DNA of 30,731 nt from JAYPLE01 sp047627515 (GCA_047627515.1 JBLHTU010000026.1:1-30731), one strand, 5' to 3'. Shown: positions 6,430-15,163, counted from the first letter of the stretch. Numbers and translations are program-made. Notes: generated by a model not told the origin, from the letters alone.

Positions 6430-8400
6430 GTGTATCGTTTAGTTTCACTGAATTCGGTATTCTCAATTATTGCATGTTTTGTTTTCTGTACTATGTGTAA
6501 GTCACTACCTGGTAGACAGCAATTGAAGCTTGGAATATCTGACGCAGGTGAGACAGCTATGCTGACTCTTTGGTCTTCGACAGCCGTGGAAGTTCGATTA
6601 AAAATATACAGGGAAGGTACCGGGGGAGAGGTATTAACTTCTATTGATTTCCAGTCGGCTGAAGATGGTTACTGGCAAGTTGAGATAGAAGATGAATGGT
6701 GGGATAATTTCTATACCGTTCAGATATTCGATGGGGAGAAGTGGCTTGATGAGAGCATCGATCCATATGCAAAGTTTGTAGGAGTAAATGGTACTCGAGG
6801 TTTTTTTGGTGATCCTTCGCTTACTCAACCTGCTGGTTGGAATGATGATACGTGGCTGGCAGGTGTACCTAGAGAGAAGGCGATCATTTATGAACTGCAT
6901 GTCAGAGATTTTAGCATTGACCCTCAGTATGGGTTTCAGTACCCTGGGAAGTTTTTGGCATTTACTGAACGTGGGTTGTTGTACCAGGGTTTGCCTATTG
7001 GGGTAGATCACTTGGTGGAGCTGGGGGTAACACATATTCATCTGCTTCCTGTTTTTGACTACGGAAGTATAGATGAGACACGGTTGGATCAGCCGGTATA
7101 TAATTGGGGATATGATCCTGTGAACTATAATGTACCTGAGGGTTCTTATAGCACTAACCCATATGATCCATATAGCAGAGTCAAGGAATTTAAGACGCTT
7201 GTTCAAGCATTGCATCAGGCGGGAATAGGAGTGATTATGGATGTAGTATACAACCATACAGGTGCGTCAAGAAATAGTTCTTTCAATCTGCTGGACCCTG
7301 GTTATTATTATAGAAAGGACGCGGAAGGAGAATTTTCGAATGCCTCTGCATGTGGAAACGAGACAGCCTCCGAAGCACCAATGATGCGGCGCTATATCAT
7401 TGAGTCCATGCAATACTGGATGGAAGAATACCACATTGATGGATTTAGAATTGACTTGATGGGCATATATGACTTGGAGACAATCAATGAACTGTGCGAG
7501 CGCCTAACCAGTATCAACAGAGATGTCATTTTGTATGGTGAAGGTTGGGCTGCTGGAGTAAGTCCATATCCAGCAGCAAAAAGAGCTTTAAAAGGAAACG
7601 CTAAATTTTTCCCTTCTGTAGGTGTTTTTAGTGATGAATTTAGAGATGGCCTGAAAGGGCAATGGACAAATCATAAAGCTAGAGGGTTTGTTTCCGGTGC
7701 CGTTAATATGTCCGAAAGCGTGAAATTTGGATTGACAGGCGCCGTTTGGCATAATCAGATTGACTATTCTAAAGTGATATATACAGATGAGCCATGGGCA
7801 TCATCACCCAAGCAGATGATTAGTTATATTTCTTGTCATGATGGTTTGACACTGGCTGATAAGATCAAGCAGTCTGTTCCTGAGGCTTCTGAGAAACAGC
7901 GTGTTGCTATGCACAAATTAGCAAGTACACTTGTGATGACATCTATGGGGATTCCTTTAATTCATGCGGGCAGTGAGTTTGCGAGATCGAAGCAAATGGT
8001 TGATAACTCGTTTGAGAGTCCTGATACCATCAATCAAATTGATTGGTCCATGAAGTTGAAGCATCAAGATCTTTATCTTTATATGAAGCAATTGATCGCT
8101 TTTCGAAAAGATCACAACATTTTTCAATTGACGGATGCAGCAAAGGTTAATCGCCAGATTTCATTTCTTGAGGTAGAGGCTCCGCAGGTGATTGCGATGA
8201 AACTATCACCTGCTCGTTCGGATTCGGTAGAAACTGAAATGTTGTTGCTTTTTAATGGAGCGGCCTCTCATAAATCTATGCAACTACCACCCGGTCAGTG
8301 GCGTACTATTATGCAAAACGGAGCTTTTTTAAGGATTGATACGGAAGGTGCGGTACAGTTAGACCCTAGTAGCGCTACGATTTTGGTTCGGGCCCAATGA
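6430..8400 (+). CDS. pulA: Type I pullulanase, GH13 family
   Basis: A 656-residue GH13 enzyme that hydrolyses alpha-1,6 branches of pullulan, glycogen or starch fragments. The N-terminal part (about 30-120) is a CBM48-like domain. The pullulanase signature YNWGYDP-x2-Y-x2-PEGSYST lies at 224-242. GH13 regions are DVVYNH (271-276), FRIDLMG with nucleophile Asp342, YGEGW with acid/base Glu371, and SCHD with His470-Asp471. The start is a GTG at 6430, because the frame has a stop at 6388-6390 and no ATG until codon 22. The first 20 residues are hydrophobic and contain IIAC (Cys16), which fits a lipobox, so export as a lipoprotein is possible but uncertain. The last 26 bases overlap the convergent MutS-family gene. 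Confidence 0.92.
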   Translation: MYRLVSLNSVFSIIACFVFCTMCKSLPGRQQLKLGISDAGETAMLTLWSSTAVEVRLKIYREGTGGEVLTSIDFQSAEDGYWQVEIEDEWWDNFYTVQIFDGEKWLDESIDPYAKFVGVNGTRGFFGDPSLTQPAGWNDDTWLAGVPREKAIIYELHVRDFSIDPQYGFQYPGKFLAFTERGLLYQGLPIGVDHLVELGVTHIHLLPVFDYGSIDETRLDQPVYNWGYDPVNYNVPEGSYSTNPYDPYSRVKEFKTLVQALHQAGIGVIMDVVYNHTGASRNSSFNLLDPGYYYRKDAEGEFSNASACGNETASEAPMMRRYIIESMQYWMEEYHIDGFRIDLMGIYDLETINELCERLTSINRDVILYGEGWAAGVSPYPAAKRALKGNAKFFPSVGVFSDEFRDGLKGQWTNHKARGFVSGAVNMSESVKFGLTGAVWHNQIDYSKVIYTDEPWASSPKQMISYISCHDGLTLADKIKQSVPEASEKQRVAMHKLASTLVMTSMGIPLIHAGSEFARSKQMVDNSFESPDTINQIDWSMKLKHQDLYLYMKQLIAFRKDHNIFQLTDAAKVNRQISFLEVEAPQVIAMKLSPARSDSVETEMLLLFNGAASHKSMQLPPGQWRTIMQNGAFLRIDTEGAVQLDPSSATILVRAQ

Positions 8401-10150
8401 TGCCCATGATCTCCATCAACTCTGATGCGTTCGTAGAGCGACACACTTCGTTCGATATTTTGTAATCAAAAAGTAATTTGCCCTCATGAAGACTGCTATT
8501 GAAACTAAAGTTTTTTACTTCTGGGATTTCTTCAAACTCGATGGCCAATTCTAAGTCATGAGTTGAAATGAATCCGTAGGCATCTTCTTTAATCAGTCGC
8601 TCAATCAATTTTTTTGCGCCATTAAATCGGTCTTTAGAATTTGTGCCTTTTAAAATCTCATCTAGGAAATAAAGCATTGGCTTTTTAGTCTCCGTCAGAT
8701 TAACTAATAGTCTTCTAATCCTTTTTAGTTCCGCGTAAAAGGAACTGGTGCTTTCACTCAGATTGTCTCTTGTACGCATACTGGTAAAAATACTGAATGG
8801 AGAAGTTATGAATTCCTTTGCATTGACAGGAAGACCTATCCATGACATACTTACAGTTAGGCCAATAGTCCTTAAGAAGGTGCTTTTTCCGGACATATTT
8901 GATCCAGTCACTAGAGCCAGTTTTTTTTGCTCAAGTGACCAATCATTGGTAATCATTTCAGACGGATTGATTAGTGGATGCCCAATTGATGTAGCCTTAA
9001 TAGTGCTTATGGACTCTATTAATGAAGGATACGTATAATTAGGATGCAAATAGGCATAGCCCCCCATGCTGACTAGCACTTCAAGTTCATGTACTGAGTG
9101 CACCCATTTTGTATATTCTGATTGATATTGTGTGCCCCATTTGGCTAACTGATGCCATGTCCATAGGTCAATGAAAAAAATCGGGTTAAGTAACCAATAT
9201 AGAAAGTTCGCGCGTGAGTCTAGAAAATAAAGTAATTGCTGTAAGCGCTTCCAGGCCTTCAGGGCGGTCGGACCGATGGTTGTCTGATAATGCTGCAAGA
9301 TTGATGAGCCTTTGGGGTCTAGTATCTGAACAAGTTCAATTACTGCTATGTAGCTCGCTAGTTTTCCTGAGAATGATGTTCCTGTGAAGCCGATGTGGGT
9401 TAGTCTGTTTTGATAGAAAAGCAAAACGCCAACATTGACAGGTAATATGCCGAGGACGATTTGAAAGGGTAAATCCCCAAACATCCATACAGCAAGTAAC
9501 ATTAATGTGGAAATGCTCAATAAACCTCCGATCGCAATTTGCAAGGTACTAAGCGGCGGGGGCGTGCTAATGATATCGTTTTCTGCTTGACCTGAAGGAC
9601 TGAGTCTTAAAAAGGCCTGCCATTTTTGTCGCCAATCTAAAGCAGGAGAAAGCGTTTTGATGGCTTCCTGGCGGTCGATTGCCTTGATCTTGGTTAAGGG
9701 AGTGATGATTGCCTGACCGAGCGCTTCTGCACCAGATGCAAGTTCAGTTCTGTCCAACTGTTGATAGAGGGAACCTTTACCAAACAAATCTAGGTCGTCA
9801 GCAAAATCATGATCTGTAGGCAGCAAGTGATCGCCTTGCCGTTCCGCTAAAAATCCGAATTTTAACCGACCGAGTTCTTCCTTGTTGATAGCGATCATAG
9901 CCTCCAAAAAGGATAGTTGCTTTTTTATTTTCTGATGGCGATTTATGAAATAACTGAAAGCTGTCGTTGTTGCTCCGATTAACCAAAAGAAGGAAACTTC
10001 TTTAGTAGACAGGAGTAGGTATATTGAGTAGATAAGGAGTGCGAAAAAGGCAGTGCGCATCCAGCCAATTTGCAGAAACGACTTTTTAGTGCTTTTAAAC
10101 TGTGCCGAGAATTGATCGACTCTACTGCTAAATAATTCAGCTAACTCCAT
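8375..10150 (-). CDS. Membrane-anchored MutS-family ATPase (MutS domain V)
   Basis: A protein of about 591 residues that keeps only the core and ATPase parts of MutS; the N-terminal mismatch-recognition domain is absent. Two hydrophobic segments near residues 30-70 and two near 205-247 look like membrane spans. The ATPase has Walker A GSNMSGKST (about 416-424), the RTRDNLSESTSSFYAE signature (about 459-474), Walker B MLYFLDE (about 492-498) and a STHD switch (about 529-532). The family is widespread in Bacteroidota with no settled function. I chose ATG 10150 over the TTG at 10156. It is the last gene of the carotenoid operon, 18 bases after crtZ, and overlaps pulA 3' to 3' by 26 bases. Confidence 0.85.
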   Translation of the reverse strand: MELAELFSSRVDQFSAQFKSTKKSFLQIGWMRTAFFALLIYSIYLLLSTKEVSFFWLIGATTTAFSYFINRHQKIKKQLSFLEAMIAINKEELGRLKFGFLAERQGDHLLPTDHDFADDLDLFGKGSLYQQLDRTELASGAEALGQAIITPLTKIKAIDRQEAIKTLSPALDWRQKWQAFLRLSPSGQAENDIISTPPPLSTLQIAIGGLLSISTLMLLAVWMFGDLPFQIVLGILPVNVGVLLFYQNRLTHIGFTGTSFSGKLASYIAVIELVQILDPKGSSILQHYQTTIGPTALKAWKRLQQLLYFLDSRANFLYWLLNPIFFIDLWTWHQLAKWGTQYQSEYTKWVHSVHELEVLVSMGGYAYLHPNYTYPSLIESISTIKATSIGHPLINPSEMITNDWSLEQKKLALVTGSNMSGKSTFLRTIGLTVSMSWIGLPVNAKEFITSPFSIFTSMRTRDNLSESTSSFYAELKRIRRLLVNLTETKKPMLYFLDEILKGTNSKDRFNGAKKLIERLIKEDAYGFISTHDLELAIEFEEIPEVKNFSFNSSLHEGKLLFDYKISNEVCRSTNASELMEIMGIIGPEPKS

Positions 10151-10168
10151 ACACAAAGTAATGGAGTA

Positions 10169-10633
10169 TTAATCCTTCGTCATTGACTTTACACCATATT
10201 TTTCTGGAGCGTAAAGAAAACCAAAAGCTCGTGCTCCTCCTTTACTATGAACTTCATGATGGACGTAGTGTGCATTCATGATTCTTTTCATGTAAGCACT
10301 CTTTGCTTTAAATGATATTTTGATCCTACGATGGACGATTATATCATGGAAAATGAAGTAAAATAGGCCATATGCCAGGACACCAAAACCAACAAATCGT
10401 AACCAAAATACCTCTGGAATTTCAAAACCGACAACAATTAGCACGATAGATGGGATGCTGAAAACAACCGCAAAGAGGTCATTCATTTCGAGTGCATGTG
10501 GGTGGACTTTGTGGTGAGACCTGTGCCAAGACCATAGGATTCCGTGCATGACATATTTGTGAGTCGCCCAAGCAACTGCTTCCATGAAGAAAAATGTTCC
10601 CAGTACTAATAAGGTATTGATCAATAGTTGCAT
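10169..10633 (-). CDS. crtZ: Beta-carotene 3-hydroxylase (fatty acid hydroxylase superfamily)
   Basis: A 154-residue integral membrane di-iron enzyme adding hydroxyl groups at C3 of beta-ionone rings. The histidine clusters of CrtZ are all present: His25-x4-His30 (HKYVMH), His37-x2-His40-His41 (HRSHH), His96-x4-His101 (HDIIVH) and His122-x2-His125-His126 (HYVHH). Hydrophobic stretches at about 3-20, 53-70 and 78-95 are membrane spans. It starts 3 bases after the ispH stop in the carotenoid operon, which supports a role on a cyclised carotenoid end rather than a fatty acid. Confidence 0.93.
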   Translation of the reverse strand: MQLLINTLLVLGTFFFMEAVAWATHKYVMHGILWSWHRSHHKVHPHALEMNDLFAVVFSIPSIVLIVVGFEIPEVFWLRFVGFGVLAYGLFYFIFHDIIVHRRIKISFKAKSAYMKRIMNAHYVHHEVHSKGGARAFGFLYAPEKYGVKSMTKD

Positions 10634-10636
10634 TTT

Positions 10637-11482
10637 CTAATATGCGAGTAGCCCTTCTTTCACTTCCTCCATCAGCCACATAGGTGTGCTTGTCGCACCG
10701 CAAATACCCACTGTGTTATCTATAGTAAACCAATCGCTCTTTATTTCTTCTTTATTTGATACAAAGTAAGTGTTGGGGTTATTTTGTTTGCAAATATTAT
10801 AAAGGACTTTTCCATTTGAAGACTTGGTGCCTGATACAAATACGATGACATCAAAGTTTTTTGAAAACTCTCGTAGCTCTTTGTCTCGATTAGATACTTG
10901 ACGACAGATTGTGTCATTTGAATTTACAGAGAAGCCTTCCGATTCTAGCCTTCCTTTAATGTCGTAGAAGTGATCAGTACTTTTGGTCGTCTGACTATAT
11001 AGGGTAACCTGTTTAGGCATTTCTGCAAGGTTCAACTCATCAAAGCTTTGAAAGACTACTGCTTGATTCTGCGTTTGACCTAATAAGCCTACAACTTCTG
11101 CATGCCCGGGCTTTCCGAAGATGTATATCTGCTCTTTCTTATCGAAGGAATTTTTTATTCTGTTTTGGAGCTTCAGTACGACAGGACATGAGGCGTCGAT
11201 CAATTCTAGATCATTTTCAATGGCAGTTTTATAAGTAGAAGGGGGCTCTCCGTGTGCTCTTATAAGCACTTTTTGTCCTTTGATGTTTTTCAGCTCCTCA
11301 TATGAAATAATTTTAAGACCTTTTGCTTCTAGTCGTCTGACTTCTTCATCATTGTGGACGATATCTCCAAGGCAAAATAGGTGTCCTTCCTCATCAAGGA
11401 TTTCTTCGGCCATTTCAATAGCGTACACGACACCGAAGCAGAAGCCAGAATTTTGATCGATATGAACCCCGAGATTTAACAT
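10637..11482 (-). CDS. ispH: 4-hydroxy-3-methylbut-2-enyl diphosphate reductase
   Basis: This 281-residue iron-sulfur enzyme makes IPP and DMAPP in the last step of the MEP pathway. The three cluster cysteines are Cys15 (SGFCFG), Cys99 (ASCPVV) and Cys193 (TICRQVSNRD). Substrate residues His43, His77 (RAHGEP), His127 and Glu129 (GHAEVVG) also align. It lies between crtY and crtZ with gaps of 6 and 3 bases, so precursor supply is transcribed with the carotenoid enzymes. Whether the genome has a second ispH cannot be seen here. Confidence 0.96.
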   Translation of the reverse strand: MLNLGVHIDQNSGFCFGVVYAIEMAEEILDEEGHLFCLGDIVHNDEEVRRLEAKGLKIISYEELKNIKGQKVLIRAHGEPPSTYKTAIENDLELIDASCPVVLKLQNRIKNSFDKKEQIYIFGKPGHAEVVGLLGQTQNQAVVFQSFDELNLAEMPKQVTLYSQTTKSTDHFYDIKGRLESEGFSVNSNDTICRQVSNRDKELREFSKNFDVIVFVSGTKSSNGKVLYNICKQNNPNTYFVSNKEEIKSDWFTIDNTVGICGATSTPMWLMEEVKEGLLAY

Positions 11483-11488
11483 AGCTTA

Positions 11489-12202
11489 TTAACTAGATTT
11501 CTCTCTCGTTGTTCTAAGCAAATCAAATTTTTTGATAAAGGACTCGTACAAAAAAATATTCATCAAAAGAAGTAATAGTGCATACATGGAATCTTCTATA
11601 GGGATGGTGATAATTCTTGGTCCCATAATTTCAAGGTTATCGTACCAAACAACTGGTTCTGGAGTGATCGCTCCTGTAAGAACACCGTTTATCAACAAAA
11701 AAGGGATGAGGTGTATGAAGTAACCAATCCAAAATTTTGCCAGCCATAGAGGCTTGGTGTAGGATACAATCAGTAAGAATATACCGGTAAAAAGGAAGTT
11801 GTAAAATGTATAAGTCTGCTCTGAGTGCAAAAGAGCAACGATCAGGAGTATGATTCCTAAAATAAACTGAGCAGGGAAGATCCACTTTGGATTATCTACT
11901 TTGGGTAAAAAATACCAAACACATTCATAAATAAAGACACTTGCGAAAGGTACAGTAAGGAAAAATAGCCATTCTTCTATGGGAAGATTCACTATGAAAA
12001 GGCCAGATAAATATTCCCGGTTGAATCCCCAAATACCTGCTTGTGTAAAGAATACATCCCAAATAATAAAGAATGTTGCTGTGATAATAATTGCCGGAAA
12101 AAGTGCTTTCCACTTCTTGGCATACTGAAGTCTGCTTTCAAAAGACTGAGCTAGCGGGTAGGCTATGGTAAATACATGCAAAAGAAGATATAAGTACTTC
12201 AT
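11489..12202 (-). CDS. crtY: Lycopene beta-cyclase, CrtYcd (membrane) type
   Basis: About 237 residues with roughly seven hydrophobic spans, built of two repeats each bearing the cyclase motif PxE(E/D): PIEEW near residue 75 and PIEDS near residue 202. This is the fused form of the heterodimeric CrtYc/CrtYd cyclase, unrelated to the flavoprotein CrtY of Proteobacteria. It forms beta-ionone rings on lycopene; enzymes of this class can act on one or both ends. The ATG at 12202 overlaps the crtB stop (TGATG), implying translational coupling. The TTG one codon further upstream is less likely. Confidence 0.92.
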   Translation of the reverse strand: MKYLYLLLHVFTIAYPLAQSFESRLQYAKKWKALFPAIIITATFFIIWDVFFTQAGIWGFNREYLSGLFIVNLPIEEWLFFLTVPFASVFIYECVWYFLPKVDNPKWIFPAQFILGIILLIVALLHSEQTYTFYNFLFTGIFLLIVSYTKPLWLAKFWIGYFIHLIPFLLINGVLTGAITPEPVVWYDNLEIMGPRIITIPIEDSMYALLLLLMNIFLYESFIKKFDLLRTTREKSS

Positions 12203-13044
12203 CAAATCATGCCTAATCGGTGCTTCGTATAAGTTTCTAGTAGGAGTATCAATTTATGGAGATCGGGTATTCGAATTCTCTCTAGTTGAATACGGGTAGG
12301 TGGAAGACTTTTTATCTTTTTGAATAGCTGCAGGTAATAGATATAAGCTAAGTATACGCCCAATTTTGCGCCTTTAGGGAGCGCCTTGATGCCTACCAAT
12401 GCAGCGTCAAAATCAGCTTGGATATCTGCCTCTATTAGCTGTTTATCTTTATCTGTGAATTGGTCAAAATCAACGTCTGGAAAGTAAGTCCGACCTCTCT
12501 CGTCAAAATCGCTCTTGATGTCCCGAAGAAAATTCACTTTTTGAAATGCGGCCCCTAGTCTTTTCGCTGAAGGCTTGAGGCGATCGTACGAAGCTTCGTC
12601 TCCATCAAGAAATACGCGCAAACACATCAAGCCTACCACCTCGGCGGACCCGTAAATGTATGTTTCATAGCCCTCCTGATCGTAAGAAGCTTTGTCAAGA
12701 TCCATTTCCATCGAAACAAGAAAGGCCTCTATTAGCTCTTTCTCAATCTTGTATTGATTGGCGATCAATTGAAAGGCATGCAGTACTGGATTAAAACTAA
12801 TTTTTTCGGCTATTGCAGTGTACGTATCTGCTTTGAAGCGAGCAAGAAGCGTCCTTTTGTCATTGTCATGAAAAGTATCTACAATTTCATCTGCGTACCT
12901 GACGAATCCGTAGATCGCATAAATAGGTAGATGATAGGCTTTATCAAGTGTCTTGATTCCCTTTGTAAAAGATGTAGAATACATCTCAGTAATCAACTTG
13001 CTGCAAGCAAGGGTTGATTGCGAATAGAGATCCTTGTGGTCCAT
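12202..13044 (-). CDS. crtB: Phytoene synthase
   Basis: A 280-residue squalene/phytoene synthase family protein that condenses two geranylgeranyl diphosphates to phytoene. The two Asp-rich Mg-binding motifs are DEIVD (Asp52 to Asp56) and D-x3-D in LRDIKSDFDERGR (Asp175, Asp179), followed by TYFP. The length is typical. It starts 9 bases after the crtI stop and its own stop overlaps the crtY start by one base. Confidence 0.96.
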   Translation of the reverse strand: MDHKDLYSQSTLACSKLITEMYSTSFTKGIKTLDKAYHLPIYAIYGFVRYADEIVDTFHDNDKRTLLARFKADTYTAIAEKISFNPVLHAFQLIANQYKIEKELIEAFLVSMEMDLDKASYDQEGYETYIYGSAEVVGLMCLRVFLDGDEASYDRLKPSAKRLGAAFQKVNFLRDIKSDFDERGRTYFPDVDFDQFTDKDKQLIEADIQADFDAALVGIKALPKGAKLGVYLAYIYYLQLFKKIKSLPPTRIQLERIRIPDLHKLILLLETYTKHRLGMI

Positions 13045-13053
13045 GTGTGCTAA

Positions 13054-14523
13054 TTAACGGAAGTCTTTTGCTATTTCTTTTGCTACAACCTCTCCCGATA
13101 TCAAAGAAGGGGGTACGCCCGGTCCTGGTACGGTCAATTGACCTGTGAAATAGAGATTTTTGAGCTTTTTGTTTTTCAAAGAAGGCTTCAATATGGCTGT
13201 TTGCATAAGCGTATTGGCTAATCCGTACGCGTTTCCTTTGTAGCTATGGTAATCAGCTTTAAAGTCATTGTGTGCATAGCTGCGTTTCACGACTAAGTGG
13301 TCTCTAATATTAGTACCACAAAAGGCTTCCAACCGATCCATTGATGAGTCAAAATACTTTTCGCGTACTACCTCTGTATCTTCCAGGTCAGGAGCCACAG
13401 GAATCAGAATCATCAGGTTTTCACTGCCCTTTGGAGCTACAGTATCGTCTGTTTTTGAAGTCGCAGATGTGTATAGCAATGGCTTACTTGGCCATTTTGG
13501 ATCTTCATAAATTTCTTTTGCGTGGACATTAAAGTCCTCGTCGAAGAAGAGCGTATGGTGCAGGAGCTTAGGCAGCTCTTTGTCAACACCAAGGAAGAAA
13601 AGTAAAGATGAGGGAGCCATTGTTCTTTTATCCCAGTAGTCCTCGCTGTAATTGCTGTACTCACTGGCTAGAATATTTCGATCCAGGTGGTGATAATCAG
13701 CACCTCCTACTACTATCTCGGCATCAAAATCTCCTTGTGAAGTGAGCACTTTTGTGATGGATTTGTTTTGATAGGTGAAGCCTATGACTTCGTGGTCAGT
13801 TTTTAATGTAACACCCAATTCTTCAGCTAAACTGACCATTCCTTTGACTACCTCAAACATTCCTCCTTTTGGATACCAAGTACCCAAAGAGATATCTGCG
13901 TAGTTCATCAGGCTGTATAAAGCAGGTGTACTGTCGGGGGTTGCACCAAGGAACAAGATCGGAAATTCAATGAGCTCCCTTAATTTGGGGTGCTTGAAGA
14001 AACGGTGGACATGCTTTCGCATTGAAGTAAAGACATCCATTCGAAGTAACCCATAAAGTAGGCGCAGGTCTACAAATTCCAGCAACGAACGGCTAGGCTT
14101 GTAGACTAAGTCATTGATTCCGACTTGATATTTGTATTCAGCCTGAGCAAGAAACTGTCTTAATTTCTTGGCGCTTCCGGCTTCGATTCGCTCAAATAAT
14201 GCTTCGATTTCCGGCATTTGAGCTGGAATAGGGATTAGCTCATCTTTGAACTTGACCGCATAAGATGGGTCGAGCCGAATAAGTTCGTAGTAATCTGATG
14301 GCTTCTTTCCAAAGTTGCCAAAAAACCGTTCAAAGACGTCTGGCATCCAATACCAGGATGGGCCCATATCGAAACGAAAGCCAGACTCTTCGAAGAATCT
14401 GGCTCGACCGCCTGGTTGGCTATTTTTTTCAAGGATTGTTACGTTGTTACCTTGCTTGGCAAGGTGGCATGCTGCGGATAAACCGGCAAACCCCGAACCT
14501 ATCACGCAAATGTTCTTAGACAT
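13054..14523 (-). CDS. crtI: Phytoene desaturase (CrtI family)
   Basis: A 489-residue FAD enzyme introducing double bases into phytoene to give lycopene. The N-terminal dinucleotide fold has Gly9-x-Gly11-x2-Gly14 and Glu32, followed by PGGRA. The C-terminal carotenoid-oxidoreductase signature FTGQLTVPGPGVPPSLISGE lies near residue 462-481. It is the only CrtI-family protein in the window, so a later 3',4'-desaturation (CrtD) would need a gene elsewhere. It starts 5 bases after the sigma-factor stop. Confidence 0.95.
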   Translation of the reverse strand: MSKNICVIGSGFAGLSAACHLAKQGNNVTILEKNSQPGGRARFFEESGFRFDMGPSWYWMPDVFERFFGNFGKKPSDYYELIRLDPSYAVKFKDELIPIPAQMPEIEALFERIEAGSAKKLRQFLAQAEYKYQVGINDLVYKPSRSLLEFVDLRLLYGLLRMDVFTSMRKHVHRFFKHPKLRELIEFPILFLGATPDSTPALYSLMNYADISLGTWYPKGGMFEVVKGMVSLAEELGVTLKTDHEVIGFTYQNKSITKVLTSQGDFDAEIVVGGADYHHLDRNILASEYSNYSEDYWDKRTMAPSSLLFFLGVDKELPKLLHHTLFFDEDFNVHAKEIYEDPKWPSKPLLYTSATSKTDDTVAPKGSENLMILIPVAPDLEDTEVVREKYFDSSMDRLEAFCGTNIRDHLVVKRSYAHNDFKADYHSYKGNAYGLANTLMQTAILKPSLKNKKLKNLYFTGQLTVPGPGVPPSLISGEVVAKEIAKDFR

Positions 14524-14528
14524 GAGTT

Positions 14529-15041
14529 TTAGTTCTTGTAAGCGTAGACTTTAAGGTCAGACTTAAGTTCTTTTCTTGCAATATGAATTCTATTTTTCAC
14601 CGTTCCAATCGGAATGTTCAATCTTTCGGCGATTTCGTGATATTTGAATCCACGATAATGCATCATGAATGGCACCTTGTAGGCGTCTTGTAGTTTATCG
14701 ATGGCTTCAGTGATATCGTCCATGGTAAACTTGTTAAAGGCATGATTAGTTATCTGACTTCCTGGACTATTTATGAAGTGAAGATTTTCCGTTGTGTCGA
14801 TGAAAGTGTTTCTCCTCATCATTCGCTGATAATTGGTGATGAATGTATTTTTCATGATCGTATACATCCATGCCTTCAGGTTAGTGCCTTCAGTAAATTT
14901 TTCACGGTTGGTGTAGGCTTTGACTATTGTCTCCTGCAAAAGATCATCTGCATCTTCTCTGTCTTTTGTGAGTTTTAAAGCGAATGGCTTTAAGGCGGGT
15001 GTTAAAGAGTCGATATGGTATCCAAATTCGAGAGCAGTCAT
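14529..15041 (-). CDS. ECF sigma factor heading the carotenoid operon
   Basis: A 170-residue sigma-70 family factor with region 2 at about 13-78 (DDLLQETIVKAY, AWMYTIMKN) and region 4 at about 111-163 with a helix-turn-helix (HEIAERLNIPIGTVKNRI). I chose the ATG at 15041. A TTG at 15062 lies only about 5 bases from the predicted transcription start and inside an operator half-site. No anti-sigma gene is adjacent, which is unusual for ECF factors and suggests control at the transcriptional level by the neighbouring MerR protein. It is first in a seven-gene operon with crtI, crtB, crtY, ispH, crtZ and the MutS-family gene. Its targets are unknown and could include genes elsewhere. Confidence 0.92.
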   Translation of the reverse strand: MTALEFGYHIDSLTPALKPFALKLTKDREDADDLLQETIVKAYTNREKFTEGTNLKAWMYTIMKNTFITNYQRMMRRNTFIDTTENLHFINSPGSQITNHAFNKFTMDDITEAIDKLQDAYKVPFMMHYRGFKYHEIAERLNIPIGTVKNRIHIARKELKSDLKVYAYKN

Positions 15042-15052
15042 GATCTTTTGGG

Positions 15053-15132
15053 TTTTGTTCAATTAAATGTATTAATTATTAAACAAAATCGCAAGGTTTT
15101 GTTTAAGAAATATCAACATACGTTAAACACTA
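15053..15132. promoter_or_regulatory. Four-half-site dyad operator over the sigma-crt promoter
   Basis: Half-sites: TTTTGTTCAA (15053-15062), TTAAACAAAA (15079-15088), TTTTGTTTAA (15097-15106) and TTAAACACTA (15123-15132). The inner two are a perfect 10-base inverted repeat around TCGCAAGG. Orientations alternate and the gaps are 16, 8 and 16 bases, so the whole array is symmetric about 15092.5. The outer sites match the inner ones at 9/10 and 8/10. The likely binder is the adjacent CarH-like MerR protein; this is inference from position. Confidence 0.6.
15064..15094 (-). promoter_or_regulatory. Promoter of the sigma-crt operon
   Basis: Reading the minus strand: TTG (15094-15092), 20 bases, then TACATTTA (15071-15064), one mismatch from the TAnnTTTG -7 element. 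The start would be near 15057, about 16 bases before ATG 15041. The -33 element lies in the centre of a four-half-site array, which suits repression by occlusion. Confidence 0.5.
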
Positions 15133-15163
15133 AACGTGTATCTACATGTAAAAATACTGTGAG

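Noticed and set aside
6634..7257. 207-codon minus-strand frame inside pulA
   Set aside because: It lies wholly within a clear GH13 gene, has no recognisable motif, and has a composition typical of an antisense shadow.
15042..15062. TTG start giving a 177-residue sigma factor
   Set aside because: It would lie about 5 bases before the predicted transcription start and inside an operator half-site; ATG 15041 gives a normal ECF N-terminus.
15143..15150. TACATGTA palindrome next to the sigma-crt promoter
   Set aside because: Perfect but only 8 bases, common by chance in AT-rich DNA, and outside the symmetric half-site array.
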